From Burkholderiales bacterium RIFCSPLOWO2_12_FULL_65_40 (GTDB taxonomy: Bacteria > Pseudomonadota > Gammaproteobacteria > Burkholderiales > Burkholderiaceae_C), in assembly GCA_001770955.1 (NCBI GenBank), contig MESL01000054.1:1-64000 (forward strand): 64,000 nt of DNA, read 5' to 3'. Of the stretch, positions 1 to 11,157 are shown one piece after another (the first letter of the stretch is position 1; the number at the start of each line of letters is the position of its first letter). A model generated the notes under the pieces. It saw nothing but the letters and a program-made list of their open reading frames with translations. It made no database searches and was not told the origin of the DNA. The position numbers and the translations under genes were made by a program.

Positions 1-398
1 CGCTTGGCTTCCTCGGCGAACCACTCGACGAAGCTGGCGCCATAGGCCACCTCGCCCTTGGCTTCAGGGAACGGCTTGCCCTGCTCGGCGGTCATGATGG
101 TCCCCAAGTCGTCCTGGTTCGCCATGAGCAGGTCATACCACTTGCGCAGGATGATGGAACGCTCCTTGGCGGTCTTGGAGCGCCAGGCAGGCCAGGCGGC
201 GTTGGCGGCGGAAATGGCGGCCTGGGCATCCTGGGGGCCCAGATTGGCGACCTCGGCCAGAAGCTGGCCGGTGGCCGGGTCGTGTACGGCGAAGCGGCTG
301 GCGCCGCTGATCCATTGGCCGTCGATCAGTGCGTCGGTCTTGAGCAGGCTCGGGTCTTTGAGCTGGGCGAGGGGGCTATGGGCTTGGGAGGTGGGCAT
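1..398 (-). CDS. gabD: Succinate-semialdehyde dehydrogenase, N-terminal part (runs off the window)
   Basis: Aldehyde dehydrogenase family. It would oxidise succinate semialdehyde to succinate with NAD(P)+, the last step of GABA breakdown in the cytoplasm. About 132 N-terminal residues are in the window; they contain the family's early pattern (IDGQWI, then DPATG, then AWRSKTAKER, then MTAEQGKP), which is typical of GabD. The catalytic Cys and Glu lie beyond the edge and cannot be checked. The start is the ATG at 398, reading MPTSQAH, with GGAG a few bases upstream. It follows the ABC importer and cupin on the same strand and complements gabT about 5 kb upstream. The ORF track misses it because it is cut by the window edge. 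Confidence 0.9.
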   Translation of the reverse strand, partial: MPTSQAHSPLAQLKDPSLLKTDALIDGQWISGASRFAVHDPATGQLLAEVANLGPQDAQAAISAANAAWPAWRSKTAKERSIILRKWYDLLMANQDDLGTIMTAEQGKPFPEAKGEVAYGASFVEWFAEEAK

Positions 399-502
399 GG
401 GGGCTCCGACGGTGCGAATGGAACAGAAAACAGGAACTTACCGCAAATGGCAAAGGCCGAAGTAAACACAGGTGACGTTGGCCCTGTGGCGAAAAGGACC
501 TT

Positions 503-799
503 CTACAGGAACTCGATTTCGATGAAGGCCACTTCCTGGCCCGTGGGGTTGATCACGTTGTGCGCTGTGCCCACGGGGCGGGTGTACGACTGGCCCGGCG
601 CCAGCGGCACGCGCCGCTCGCCTTCGGGTGTCTCCAGCAGCAGCTCGCCTCCGGTGGTGGGCACCACCACGTAGTCGTGGCCGTGGGTGTGCCAGCCGGT
701 CTCGGCGCCCGGCGGAAACCGCCATTCGGTCACCACGGTACGGGCGTTGCGGATCTGCTCGGTGGCGATGGCGGCGGGGCGCGAAGGGGTGGCAGTCAT
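503..799 (-). CDS. Small single-domain cupin protein
   Basis: A 98-residue protein consisting of one cupin barrel. The metal-binding motif 1 is visible as GWHTHGHDYVVV, followed by a glycine-rich turn and motif 2 around PVGTAHNVIN. No catalytic partner domain is present, so the substrate cannot be named. It lies between the last importer permease and gabD, all on the minus strand, which suggests an accessory role in polyamine or GABA use. It could be a small-molecule sensor or an enzyme such as a dioxygenase or isomerase. A ~60-bp interspersed repeat lies immediately upstream of its start codon, in the gap to the permease gene. Assignment to the superfamily is secure; function is unknown. Confidence 0.8.
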   Translation of the reverse strand: MTATPSRPAAIATEQIRNARTVVTEWRFPPGAETGWHTHGHDYVVVPTTGGELLLETPEGERRVPLAPGQSYTRPVGTAHNVINPTGQEVAFIEIEFL

Positions 800-802
800 A
801 AA

Positions 803-866
803 TGCTATTGAAAATGTAGCTATTGGCGCTTGATGGATGGGCTCTGCATGCCGTTTTGGCTGATAA
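803..866 (+). repeat. Interspersed palindromic repeat, copy 1
   Basis: Intergenic copy of a ~60-bp repeat that recurs through the window. It has the left part ATGCTATTGAAAATGTAGC and the core TATTGGCGCTTGATGGAT. The right half has drifted (GGGCTCTGCATGCC in place of AAGCG...GAGGC). It lies between the permease stop and the cupin start on the minus strand, so it is probably transcribed as part of an intercistronic spacer. Confidence 0.75.
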
Positions 867-875
867 CCAGCGAAT

Positions 876-1691
876 TCACTTGCTCCGCCCGCGCAGCCAT
901 TCGAGCGTCATCATCAGCGCCGTGGTGAACAGCGTCAGCAGCGTGGCCACGGCGGCGATCACGGGCGAGATGTTCTCGCGGATGCCGGTGAACATCTGGC
1001 GCGGCAGCGTGACCTGCTCGGGCCCGGCGAGGAACAGCGTGACCACGACTTCGTCGAACGAGGCGGCGAAGGCGAACAGCGCGCCCGAGATCACGCCCGG
1101 CGCGATGACCGGCAGGGTGATCTTGAAGAAGGTGTGCACCGGGCCGGCGCCCAGGCTCAGGCTGGCCTTGACGAGGTTCTGGTTGAAGCCCTGCAGCGTG
1201 GCCAGTACCGTGGTCACCACGAAGGGCGCGCCCAGCGCGGCGTGCACCAGCACCAGGCCGAGGTAGGTCTCGGACAGGCCAATGCGCGCGAAGAACAGGT
1301 AGGTGCTGACAGCCACCACGACGATGGGCACCACCATGGGCGAGATCAGCAGGCCGCTGATGAGCCCCTTGCCCACGAAGCGTGTGCGCGCCAGTCCCAT
1401 GGCCGCGAGCGTGCCCAAGGCCGTGGCCAGCACCGTGGCCAGCGGCGCGACGATGAAGCTGTTGCGGGTGGCTCGCGCCCACTCGGCCGAGGCAAACAGT
1501 TCCTCGTACCACTGCAGCGACCAGCCCGGCAGCGGGTACGACAGGAAGGAACCGCTGGAGAACGACAGCGGCACGATGACGATGATCGGCAGCAGCAGGA
1601 ACAGCAGCACGCCAACGCAGAAGGCGCGCAGCGCCAGCCAGCCGAGCTTGTCGCTCAGTTGGTAATGCGCGGGGAAGTAGGCGGTTTTCAT
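876..1691 (-). CDS. ABC importer inner-membrane permease, PotC type
   Basis: Membrane permease of a polyamine-type ABC importer; 271 residues from the ATG at 1691 (MKTAYF). The track's longer form starts with TTG and gains nothing. About six hydrophobic segments are visible, starting with LALRAFCVGVLLFLLLPIIV. The coupling helix (EAA) region is around LVKASLSLGAGPVHTFFKITLP, which docks on the ATPase. It begins 21 bases after the stop of the PotB-like permease gene, so the two are co-transcribed and together form the transmembrane channel. Family assignment is firm. The substrate (putrescine, spermidine or GABA) is inferred from the gabT/gabD neighbours. Confidence 0.9.
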   Translation of the reverse strand: MKTAYFPAHYQLSDKLGWLALRAFCVGVLLFLLLPIIVIVPLSFSSGSFLSYPLPGWSLQWYEELFASAEWARATRNSFIVAPLATVLATALGTLAAMGLARTRFVGKGLISGLLISPMVVPIVVVAVSTYLFFARIGLSETYLGLVLVHAALGAPFVVTTVLATLQGFNQNLVKASLSLGAGPVHTFFKITLPVIAPGVISGALFAFAASFDEVVVTLFLAGPEQVTLPRQMFTGIRENISPVIAAVATLLTLFTTALMMTLEWLRGRSK

Positions 1692-1712
1692 GGTAGGTAG
1701 TCCGCGCAAGGT

Positions 1713-2972
1713 TTAGCCGAGGTTGAGTTCAGCCTTGCCGAACTTGCGGTAGATGGCATAGAGCACCAGCGTGGTCACCAGCAGCACCGAGCCGAGCGCG
1801 GCAGCCATGCCCCAGTTGACCTCGACGTTGGTGTACTGCGCCACGTAGTAGCTCAGCATCTGGTCGCTCGGGCCGCCCAGCAGGGCGGGCGTGACGTAGT
1901 AGCCGATGGCGGTGATGAACACCAGCAGGCCGCCGGCGGCCACGCCGGGGTAGGTCTGCGGCACGTAGACGCGAAAGAACGCGGCCAGCGGCGTGCTGCC
2001 CAGCGAAACGGCGGCGCGCAGGTAGTTGGGCGGGATGGACTTCATCACGCTGTAGAGCGGCAGGATCAGGAAGGGCAGCAGGATGTGCACCATGGCGATG
2101 ACCACGCCGAGCCGGTTGAACAGCAGCGGCACGGGGGTGTCGGTCAGGCCCAGGGACATCAGGAAGCGGTTCACCAGACCGTTGCTTTGCAGCAGCACGA
2201 TCCAGGCGGCGATGCGCACCAGCACCGAAGTCCAGAACGGCACCAGCACCAGGATCATCATCAGGTTGGCGCGGCGCTCGCTCAAGGTGCTGAGCCAGTA
2301 GGCCAGCGGGTAGCCGATGAGGATGGCCAGCAGCGTCACCGTGGCGCTCATCTCGAAGGTGCGAACCAGGATGTCACGGAAGGCGGCCGCTTCGGCGGGC
2401 ACCTGGGTGATGCGCCCCTCGGGCGTGCGCTGCAGGTCCACTGCGGCCAGCAGGTAGTCCGGCGTCCAGCGCGAGGCGTTCTTGGCGATGGCCTGCCAGT
2501 ACGGCAGTTCGCCCCAGCGGGCATCGAGTGCCAGCATCTGCTCACGGGTCTGGGTGTCGGTCAGTCCGGTGCCCAGCGGCAGCGCGCGGTAGGTGCCCAT
2601 GATGAGCGAGCGCGCGCCGCTGACCTCGCTGTTCAGACGCCGCGCCAGCGCACCGGCCTGCGCCGTCTCCTGCAGCGCCGAGAGATCCCGCACCAGTGCG
2701 GCGTAGGCCGCATCGGGCGGGGCGCTCTGGCGGTCCCAGCCTTTCAGCGCCGGGCCGGTATGCACCAGGGTGTCGGCCACCTCGGGGTTTTCCACGGCGC
2801 GGATCAGCAGGCCCGCCAAAGGCACCATGAACACCACCAGCAAAAAGGCCAGCAGGGGCAGGGTCAGTGCCATGGAGCGCAGGCGGCGCCTGCGCTCGGC
2901 GGTGCGCAACTGGCGCCCCAGATCGTGGGGCGCTTCCTGGTCCTGGGGGACGGCCATGGTGGCGGTGCTCAT
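1713..2972 (-). CDS. ABC importer inner-membrane permease, PotB type, with large periplasmic insert
   Basis: 419-residue permease, longer than a typical PotB (about 280-300). After a first membrane segment (LTLPLLAFLLVVFMVPLAGL) comes about 150 residues of soluble, alanine- and arginine-rich sequence before the second segment (MSATVTLLAILIGYPLAYWL). This would be a periplasmic insert between TM1 and TM2. The remaining core has the EAA coupling motif around YLRAAVSLGSTPLAAFFRVY. It partners the PotC-like permease directly downstream. Permeases with such an insert exist in other polyamine-type systems, so this is a subfamily trait rather than a fusion. A stem-loop repeat separates it from the upstream binding-protein gene. 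Confidence 0.9.
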   Translation of the reverse strand: MSTATMAVPQDQEAPHDLGRQLRTAERRRRLRSMALTLPLLAFLLVVFMVPLAGLLIRAVENPEVADTLVHTGPALKGWDRQSAPPDAAYAALVRDLSALQETAQAGALARRLNSEVSGARSLIMGTYRALPLGTGLTDTQTREQMLALDARWGELPYWQAIAKNASRWTPDYLLAAVDLQRTPEGRITQVPAEAAAFRDILVRTFEMSATVTLLAILIGYPLAYWLSTLSERRANLMMILVLVPFWTSVLVRIAAWIVLLQSNGLVNRFLMSLGLTDTPVPLLFNRLGVVIAMVHILLPFLILPLYSVMKSIPPNYLRAAVSLGSTPLAAFFRVYVPQTYPGVAAGGLLVFITAIGYYVTPALLGGPSDQMLSYYVAQYTNVEVNWGMAAALGSVLLVTTLVLYAIYRKFGKAELNLG

Positions 2973-3018
2973 GCGGGGGCCTTCATGCGGGTGGGTGTTT
3001 GGCGGTGCGTATTCCGTG

Positions 3019-3103
3019 TCCGAATCACGCGTGTCTAGGCGCGAAGCCGCAGGCAGTGCCGAGGCACGACAAGGCTGAGCAACAACGACACGCGTGATTC
3101 AGA
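3019..3103 (-). repeat. Intercistronic stem-loop, repeat family B copy 1
   Basis: Two 17-base arms (3019-3035 and 3087-3103; core GAATCACGCGTGTC) are inverted repeats with one mismatch. They enclose a conserved centre starting CTAGGCGCGAAGCCG and containing GTGCC...GGCAC. It lies between the binding-protein gene and the permease gene, where importer operons often carry RNA hairpins that keep the binding protein in excess. A related centre with different arms occurs at 53337-53416. Confidence 0.7.
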
Positions 3104-3110
3104 CAGGGAA

Positions 3111-4154
3111 TCATTGGGCGGCCCAGGCGGCGAAGCGCTTTTCCAATGCCTCGCCCTGGTCGGCCCAGAAGGCCACGTCGAAGCGCAGCGCATCCTTGCT
3201 GTTGGCGGGCGACGTGGGAAGCAGAGCCTGCGTCTTGGCGTCGATCTTGGCCATGGCCTTGTTGTTGGTCGGGCCGTAGGAGATGTGGCGCGCGTACTCG
3301 GCCTGGGCGTCGGCGCTGCTGGCCAGGGCGATGAACTTCATGGCCGCTTCCTTGTTGGCGCCGCCCTTGGGCATGACCCAGAAGTCCAGGTCGTAGATGC
3401 CGCCGGTCCAGGTGATCTTGAGGTTCTGGCCCTCGCGCTGCGCGGCGTCGATACGGCCGCTGAAGGCGCTGGTCATGGCCACGTCACCGGCCACCAGGAA
3501 CTGCAGGGGCAGCGCACCGGCTTCCCACCACTGGATGTGGGGCTTGAGTTCGGCCAGCTTCTTGAAGGCGCGGTCGGCGCCGTCCTTGGTGCCCAGCACC
3601 TTGTACACGTCGGCAGCCTTCACGCCGTCGGCCATGAGGGCGAATTCGAGGTTGTAGCGCGCGCCCTTGCGCAGGCCGCGCTTGCCGGGGAATTTCTTCA
3701 CGTCCCAGAAATCGGCCCAGCCGGTGGGGGCGGTCTTGAGCTTGTCGCCGTTGTAGGCCAGCACGGTGGACCAGACAAAGGCGCCGACGCCGCATTCATG
3801 CACGGCGGCGGGCAGGTAGTCGGATTTGCTGCCGAGCTTGCTCCAGTCCATGCGCTCGAACAGGCCTTCGTCGCAGCCACGGCTGATGTCCGGACCCTCG
3901 ACCTCGACCACGTCCCAGGTCACCTTCTTGGCTTCGACCATGGCCTTGACGCGGGCCTGCTCGCCGTTGTACTCCACCTGGGTGATCTTGCTGCCCGTGG
4001 CTTTCTCGTAGGCCTCGAAATAGGCCTTCTTCTGCGCGACGCCGTTGGCACCGCCGAAGTTCACGACGGTGATGTTGTGTTGCGCCAGGGCTGGCAGGGC
4101 CAGCGCGGCGGCGGCGGCCAGCAGCAGGGGTTGGAAAAGCTTCTTGTGGTTCAT
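3111..4154 (-). CDS. Periplasmic substrate-binding protein of polyamine-type ABC importer
   Basis: 347 residues from the ATG at 4154 (MNHKKLF), preceded by a strong GAGGAG site. The track's start at 4265 lies inside the ATPase gene and is rejected. A Sec signal peptide is clear: positive N-terminus, LLLAAAAALALPALA, and a cut after ALAQ. The mature protein has the PotD/PotF-like family 1 binding-protein pattern (VVNFGG near the start, WDVVEVEGPDISRGC, then FWVMPKGGANKEAAMKF late). It should deliver polyamine or a related amine to the two permeases. Exact ligand unknown. Confidence 0.9.
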   Translation of the reverse strand: MNHKKLFQPLLLAAAAALALPALAQHNITVVNFGGANGVAQKKAYFEAYEKATGSKITQVEYNGEQARVKAMVEAKKVTWDVVEVEGPDISRGCDEGLFERMDWSKLGSKSDYLPAAVHECGVGAFVWSTVLAYNGDKLKTAPTGWADFWDVKKFPGKRGLRKGARYNLEFALMADGVKAADVYKVLGTKDGADRAFKKLAELKPHIQWWEAGALPLQFLVAGDVAMTSAFSGRIDAAQREGQNLKITWTGGIYDLDFWVMPKGGANKEAAMKFIALASSADAQAEYARHISYGPTNNKAMAKIDAKTQALLPTSPANSKDALRFDVAFWADQGEALEKRFAAWAAQ

Positions 4155-4194
4155 GGTTGTCTCCTCGGGGTTGGGTGTGGAAAGAAGGGGGGAA

Positions 4195-5271
4195 TCAGAG
4201 ATACACGCGCATGTGCTGCGCCGGTGCATGCAGCTGGACCGTGTGGCCGGGCGTCGGAACGGCATGGTGGTTGAGCGAGAGCTTGACCATGACCTCGGCC
4301 TCGCTGGCCATCTTGCAGCGCAGGCGCAGGTGGTCGCCGAAATAGATCACGTCCATCACGGTGCCGCTCAGGGTGTTGCCACTCTCGCCATCGGCGAGTT
4401 GGATGCGCTCGGGGCGCACGCTGCACTGCACCGCATCGCCCACCGTGGCGCGGTTGACATTGAGGCCGCGCAGGCGGGTGCCGTCCTTCAGTGCCACCAC
4501 GCATTCCTCGCCGTCGGTGGCGTGGACCTTGGCTTCGAGCACCGCGTTGTCGCCCACGAAATTGGCAACGAAGCGGTTGGTCGGGGTCTCGTAGAGCCGG
4601 TCCACGCGGTCGATCTGCTGGATGCGGCCGTCGTTGAATACCGCCACGCGGTCGGACATGGTCAGTGCCTCGGACTGGTCGTGTGTGACGTACACAAACG
4701 TCACGCCCAGGCGGCGGTGCAGCGCCTTGAGCTCGATCTGCATGTGCTCGCGCAGCTGCTTGTCGAGCGCGCCCAGCGGCTCGTCCATCAGCACGAGCTG
4801 GGGGTCGAACACCAGGGCGCGCGCCAGGGCCACGCGCTGTTGCTGGCCGCCCGACATCTGCGCCGGGTAGCGCATGCCCATGGTGTCCATCTGCACCATC
4901 TCCAGCGCGCGCGCCACCTTGGCCTCGCGCTCGGCCTGGGGGAGCTTGCGCACGCGCAGCGGGTAGGCGATGTTCTCGGCCACCGTCATGTGCGGGAACA
5001 GGGCGTAGTTCTGGAAAACCATGCCGAAGTTGCGCTTGTGCGGCGGAGTGCGCGTGATGGGCACGCCGTTGAGACTGATCTCACCGGCCGTGGGGGACTC
5101 GAACCCGGCGAGCATCATCAGCGTGGTGGTCTTGCCCGAACCCGAGGGGCCCAGCAGCGACAGGAACTCACCGCGCTGGATGTCCAGGTTCAGGTCACGC
5201 ACCACCAGGCTGGTGCCGTCGTAGGTCTTTTGCACCCCTCGAAACGTTACGAGTGCGTCGTTTGCGGTCAT
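4195..5271 (-). CDS. potA: ABC importer ATPase, PotA type
   Basis: 358-residue ATPase that powers the importer from the cytoplasmic side. Walker A is GPSGSGKTT, the Q-loop is in MVFQNYALFPHM, the signature is SGGQQQRVALARAL, Walker B is LVLMDEPLGALD, and the H-loop is in VYVTHDQSEAL. A C-terminal TOBE-like region follows (residues ~270-355). This matches PotA in length and order. It is the first gene of the run, 40 bases ahead of the binding-protein gene. Upstream at 5332-5400 lies a block shared with the gabT promoter region. The substrate is inferred from context, so the symbol is used by similarity. Confidence 0.9.
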   Translation of the reverse strand: MTANDALVTFRGVQKTYDGTSLVVRDLNLDIQRGEFLSLLGPSGSGKTTTLMMLAGFESPTAGEISLNGVPITRTPPHKRNFGMVFQNYALFPHMTVAENIAYPLRVRKLPQAEREAKVARALEMVQMDTMGMRYPAQMSGGQQQRVALARALVFDPQLVLMDEPLGALDKQLREHMQIELKALHRRLGVTFVYVTHDQSEALTMSDRVAVFNDGRIQQIDRVDRLYETPTNRFVANFVGDNAVLEAKVHATDGEECVVALKDGTRLRGLNVNRATVGDAVQCSVRPERIQLADGESGNTLSGTVMDVIYFGDHLRLRCKMASEAEVMVKLSLNHHAVPTPGHTVQLHAPAQHMRVYL

Positions 5272-5331
5272 GGGCAGGTGTCCGGTTGTGGATGCGATGG
5301 GGTGAACTGTAGGACGTTCATGCAGAGGCGG

Positions 5332-5400
5332 ACAGATACAGAAAGCGGCCGTGGGGTGCGCACTGTGCAGTACAGAAAGCCTCTACATAGAAACCCTTGG
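5332..5400 (-). promoter_or_regulatory. Shared operator block A upstream of the importer operon
   Basis: Contains ACAGATAC (5332), GCACTGTGC (5360) and AAACCCTTGG (5391). The last two are exactly 31 bases apart, as in block B upstream of gabT. Over the 41-base stretch 5360-5400 the two blocks agree at about 33 positions. On the minus strand the block begins about 60 bases from the potA start codon. This is a plausible binding site for the divergent MocR-family regulator. Confidence 0.6.
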
Positions 5401-5554
5401 ATGAAGGCAATGCCCCAGATTGGTGCGTGGAACGGCGCCTGTCAGCTACCGATTCGATAGCTGCATCGGTGCCGCCGCACAGCGCCATCAGGTCAGGACG
5501 GGGGCCATGAAACATGACACCCGCATGCGCCTGCAAGGGGGCCAACCGCCGCGC

Positions 5555-6853
5555 TCAGGCGGCGATGGCGGCCTCCAGCGACGCGCCGATGATGGCCAGA
5601 CCTTCGTCCAGCAGCGCATCGCTGGCCGTCAGCGGCACCAGGATGCGGATCACGTTGCCGTAGGTGCCGCAGGTCAGCAGGATCAGGCCGCGTTTCGTGG
5701 CCTCGGCAGACAGCGCCTTGGCCAGGGCCGCATCGGGCTGGTGCGGGTTGCCGTCCTGGCACAGCTCCATGGCCACCATGGCGCCCAGGCCGCGCACCTC
5801 GGCGATGCAGCGGTGCTTGCGGGCCAGTTCCTGCAGACCACCCACCAGGCGCAGGCCCACGTCTTCGGCACGCTGCAGCAGGTTTTCTTTCTCGAACACT
5901 TCCAGCACGGCCAGCGCGGCGGCGCAGGCCAGCGGGCTGCCGGCATAGGTGCCACCCAGGCCGCCGGGGGCGGCAGCGTCCATCACGTCGGCACGGCCGA
6001 CCACGGCGGAGATCGGGAAACCGCCCGCCATGGACTTGGCCATGGTGATGAGGTCCGGGGCGACGCCGCTGTGCTCGACGGCGAACCACTTGCCGGTGCG
6101 GCCGGCGCCCGTCTGCACTTCGTCGGCGATCAGCAGGATGCCGTGCTGGTCGCAGACGGCGCGCAGGTGCTGCAGCAGCGCGGGGGGCGCGATGTTGAAG
6201 CCGCCTTCGCCCTGCACGGGCTCGATGATGATGGCCGCCACGCGGCTGGGTTCGATATCGTTCTTGAAGATGCTTTCCAGCGAGTCGATGGCGTCCTGCA
6301 CGCTCACGCCATGCAGTTCGGTGGGGAAGCGCGCATGGAAGATCTCGGCCGGGAAAGGACCGAAGCCGGCCTTGTAGGGCACGACCTTGCCGGTCATGCC
6401 CATGGTCATCATTGTGCGGCCGTGGTAGCCGCCGGTGAAGGCAATGATGCCGGAGCGGCCGGTGTGGGCGCGGGCGATCTTCACGGCGTTTTCCACGGCT
6501 TCGGCGCCGGTGGTCAGGAACATCGTCTTCTTGGCGAAATGGCCCGGTGCCTTGGCGTTCAGGCGTTCGGCCAGTTCCACGTAGGGCTCGTAGGCCAGCA
6601 CCTGAAAGCAGGTGTGGGTGTAGTGGTCGAGCTGGTCCTTGACGGCCTGGATGATGGCGGGGTGCCGGTGGCCGGTGTTGAGCACCGCGATGCCACCGGC
6701 GAAATCGATGTAGCGGCGGCCTTCCACGTCCCATATCTCGGCGTTTTCGCCGCGTTCGATGAAGATCTGGTGGGAGTGGCCGACGCCGCGTGGAATGGCG
6801 GCCTCGCGGCGGGCAAACAGGGCGGCGTTGTTCAGGTGGGATTCGCGTTGCAT
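5555..6853 (-). CDS. gabT: 4-aminobutyrate aminotransferase
   Basis: 432 residues from the ATG at 6853 (MQRESHLNN). The 16 extra track residues are dropped because they are not conserved. Class III PLP aminotransferase: it moves the amino group of GABA to 2-oxoglutarate, giving succinate semialdehyde for GabD. Visible marks are TTGAEAVENAVK, FTGGYHGRT, IADEVQTGAGRTGKW and the PLP lysine in ITMAKSMAGGFP. Length is normal. It is divergent from the MocR-type regulator and upstream of the importer genes. Some homologues prefer other omega-amino acids such as 5-aminovalerate. Confidence 0.93.
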   Translation of the reverse strand: MQRESHLNNAALFARREAAIPRGVGHSHQIFIERGENAEIWDVEGRRYIDFAGGIAVLNTGHRHPAIIQAVKDQLDHYTHTCFQVLAYEPYVELAERLNAKAPGHFAKKTMFLTTGAEAVENAVKIARAHTGRSGIIAFTGGYHGRTMMTMGMTGKVVPYKAGFGPFPAEIFHARFPTELHGVSVQDAIDSLESIFKNDIEPSRVAAIIIEPVQGEGGFNIAPPALLQHLRAVCDQHGILLIADEVQTGAGRTGKWFAVEHSGVAPDLITMAKSMAGGFPISAVVGRADVMDAAAPGGLGGTYAGSPLACAAALAVLEVFEKENLLQRAEDVGLRLVGGLQELARKHRCIAEVRGLGAMVAMELCQDGNPHQPDAALAKALSAEATKRGLILLTCGTYGNVIRILVPLTASDALLDEGLAIIGASLEAAIAA

Positions 6854-6931
6854 GGGGGTCCTTCGGGTGCGATGGCAGAGGTTTTTTGATCCTGGCGCCA
6901 CTGTAGGAGCGCCCCCGCGCGGCTAACATAT

Positions 6932-6995
6932 ACAGATACCTTGCAAGCAGGAATGCACTGTGCTGTTCAGACGACCTGTACAGACAAACCCTTGG
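6932..6995 (-). promoter_or_regulatory. Shared operator block B between gabT and the MocR regulator
   Basis: Contains ACAGATAC (6932), GCACTGTGC (6955) and AAACCCTTGG (6986), matching block A with identical 31-base spacing between the last two. On the minus strand two near-identical direct repeats GTCTGTACAG and GTCTGAACAG lie 13 bases apart. MocR-family regulators typically bind direct repeats, so this is the natural operator candidate for autoregulation and gabT control. Confidence 0.65.
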
Positions 6996-7020
6996 TTGCG
7001 GGCGCAATGTCTGGTACCCC

Positions 7021-8412
7021 ATGTTTTCTTTGAATCCCCAAGCGTCGACGCCGCTGGTTCTCCAGGTTGTGGAGGGCTTCCGGCAACTGGTCGAAGACGG
7101 CACGTTGCGTGCAGGAGCCAAGCTGCCGTCGATACGGCAGTTTGCCCATGCCCATGGCGTGAGCGTTTACACGGTGGTTGATGCCTATGACCGCCTGGTG
7201 GCCCAAGGCTATTTTGTCTCGCGCCCCCATTCGGGTTTCTTCGTGCGGCGGCGGGCCGACACCGCGCTGGAGGCGCCCGGGCCGGCGGGTCAGTACAGCT
7301 TCGACTCGATGTGGTACATGCAGCGCATCTTCGAGAACCGTGCGCTGCGCCTCAAGCCCGGCTGTGGCTGGCTGCCGGGTGACTGGCTGTTCTCCGAAGG
7401 GGTGCGGCGCGGCTTGCGCGCGCTGGCCGCCGAAGAAGTGGACCTGGGCGGCTACGGCGAGCCCAAGGGTTACCTGCCGCTGCGCCAGCTGGTGCGCGAC
7501 CTGCTGGCCGAGCACGAGGTGGTGGTCACGGCCGAGCAGGTGCTGCTGACCCAGGGCTCCAGCCAGGCAATGGACCTGGTGGCCCGGCAGCTGGTGCGCG
7601 CCGGCGATGCCGTGCTGGTGGACGAACCGGGCTATGCCAATCTGCTGTCGGCGCTGCGCTTTCTGGGCGCACGGCTGGTGGGCGCCCCCCGCACGGCCAA
7701 CGGCTACGACCTGGACCTCCTGGAGGCGCGCATCCAGGAACACCGCCCCAAGGTGTTCTTCACCCAGCCCCGGTTGCAAAGCCCGACCGGCTCGACGGCC
7801 CAGGTGGCGCATCTGTACCGCCTGCTGCAACTGGCGGAGAAGTACGATTTCGTGGTGGTGGAGAACGATATTTATGTCGATCTGGACCCCGAACCGCGCC
7901 CCACGCTGGCCAGCCTGGACCAGTTGCGCCGTGTGGTCTATATCAGCAGCTTCTCGAAGACCATCTCGCCCAACATCCGCGTGGGTTACCTGGCCGCGCA
8001 CCCCGACCTGCTTGAAGAACTGGCGCGGCTCAAGATGATCTCGGGCCTGACTTCGTCGGAATTCACCGAGCGCCTGGCCTATGGTGCCTTGCTCGATGGC
8101 CGCTGGCGCAAGCACACCAAGGCCTTGCGCGACCGCCTGGCGGTCGCACAGCAGCGTGTCGCATCCAGCTTGCTGGACCTGGGCTTCGAGCTGTTTGTCG
8201 AGCCCAAGGCCGGCATGCTGCAGTGGGCGCGCCACCCGGCCATCGAAAACTCCAGTGAGCTGGCCTACAAGGCAGCCGAGCAGGACATCCTGCTCGGGCC
8301 TGGCCACCTGTTTATGCTCGACCTGCAGCCCAGCCCCTGGCTGCGTTTCAACGTGGCGCACTGCCAGGACGAAACCGTGTTCGCATTCCTGCGCAGCCAG
8401 ACGACGGGCTGA
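7021..8412 (+). CDS. MocR/GabR-type transcription factor (GntR HTH fused to aminotransferase fold)
   Basis: 463 residues. The N-terminal winged helix (residues ~10-75) has the GntR pattern KLPSIRQFAHAHGVSVYTV and SRPHSGFFV. The rest is an aminotransferase class I fold whose PLP lysine sits in YISSFSKTISPNIRVG. Such regulators sense an amine or amino acid through bound PLP; GabR senses GABA and activates gabTD. Its position divergent from gabT, with a repeat-containing operator between, supports a GabR-like role. A PdxR-type or other amine-sensing role is the alternative. No clear ribosome site precedes the ATG. Confidence 0.88.
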   Translation: MFSLNPQASTPLVLQVVEGFRQLVEDGTLRAGAKLPSIRQFAHAHGVSVYTVVDAYDRLVAQGYFVSRPHSGFFVRRRADTALEAPGPAGQYSFDSMWYMQRIFENRALRLKPGCGWLPGDWLFSEGVRRGLRALAAEEVDLGGYGEPKGYLPLRQLVRDLLAEHEVVVTAEQVLLTQGSSQAMDLVARQLVRAGDAVLVDEPGYANLLSALRFLGARLVGAPRTANGYDLDLLEARIQEHRPKVFFTQPRLQSPTGSTAQVAHLYRLLQLAEKYDFVVVENDIYVDLDPEPRPTLASLDQLRRVVYISSFSKTISPNIRVGYLAAHPDLLEELARLKMISGLTSSEFTERLAYGALLDGRWRKHTKALRDRLAVAQQRVASSLLDLGFELFVEPKAGMLQWARHPAIENSSELAYKAAEQDILLGPGHLFMLDLQPSPWLRFNVAHCQDETVFAFLRSQTTG

Positions 8413-8419
8413 AAAACCC

Positions 8420-8425
8420 TAAAAT
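8420..8425 (+). promoter_or_regulatory. Possible -10 element for alaS
   Basis: TAAAAT, 55 bases upstream of the alaS start, just after the stop of the regulator gene. A very similar context (TAAAATCA) occurs upstream of the YgiQ gene at 57590. No convincing -35 hexamer is visible, so this is weak. Confidence 0.3.
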
Positions 8426-8479
8426 CACCGGTTCGCCTGTTTTTGCAGCGCTGCCGCTCTCCCTTCCGAGAAGAAAACC

Positions 8480-11101
<2,622 letters not shown>

Positions 11102-11126
11102 CGCTCCCGGGCAACAACGGGGTGCC

Positions 11127-11148
11127 GTAGGGGAGCCTTTTCCCCTAC
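11127..11148 (+). other. Hairpin between alaS and the HD-GYP gene
   Basis: GTAGGGG and CCCCTAC form a perfect 7-bp stem with an 8-base loop, 9 bases before the HD-GYP start codon. There is no T-run, so it is a poor terminator. It could mask the ribosome site of the next gene, or it may mark the end of the alaS transcript. Confidence 0.4.
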
Positions 11149-11157
11149 AGTGGGCGC

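Noticed and set aside
5431-5480. GATTCGATAGCTGCATCGG considered as another interspersed repeat copy
   Set aside because: Only a short ATAGCTG match; lacks the GCGCTT core and T-rich end.
5493-7121. 542-residue minus-strand ORF overlapping gabT
   Set aside because: Frame-shifted shadow of gabT; proline/arginine-rich without motifs.
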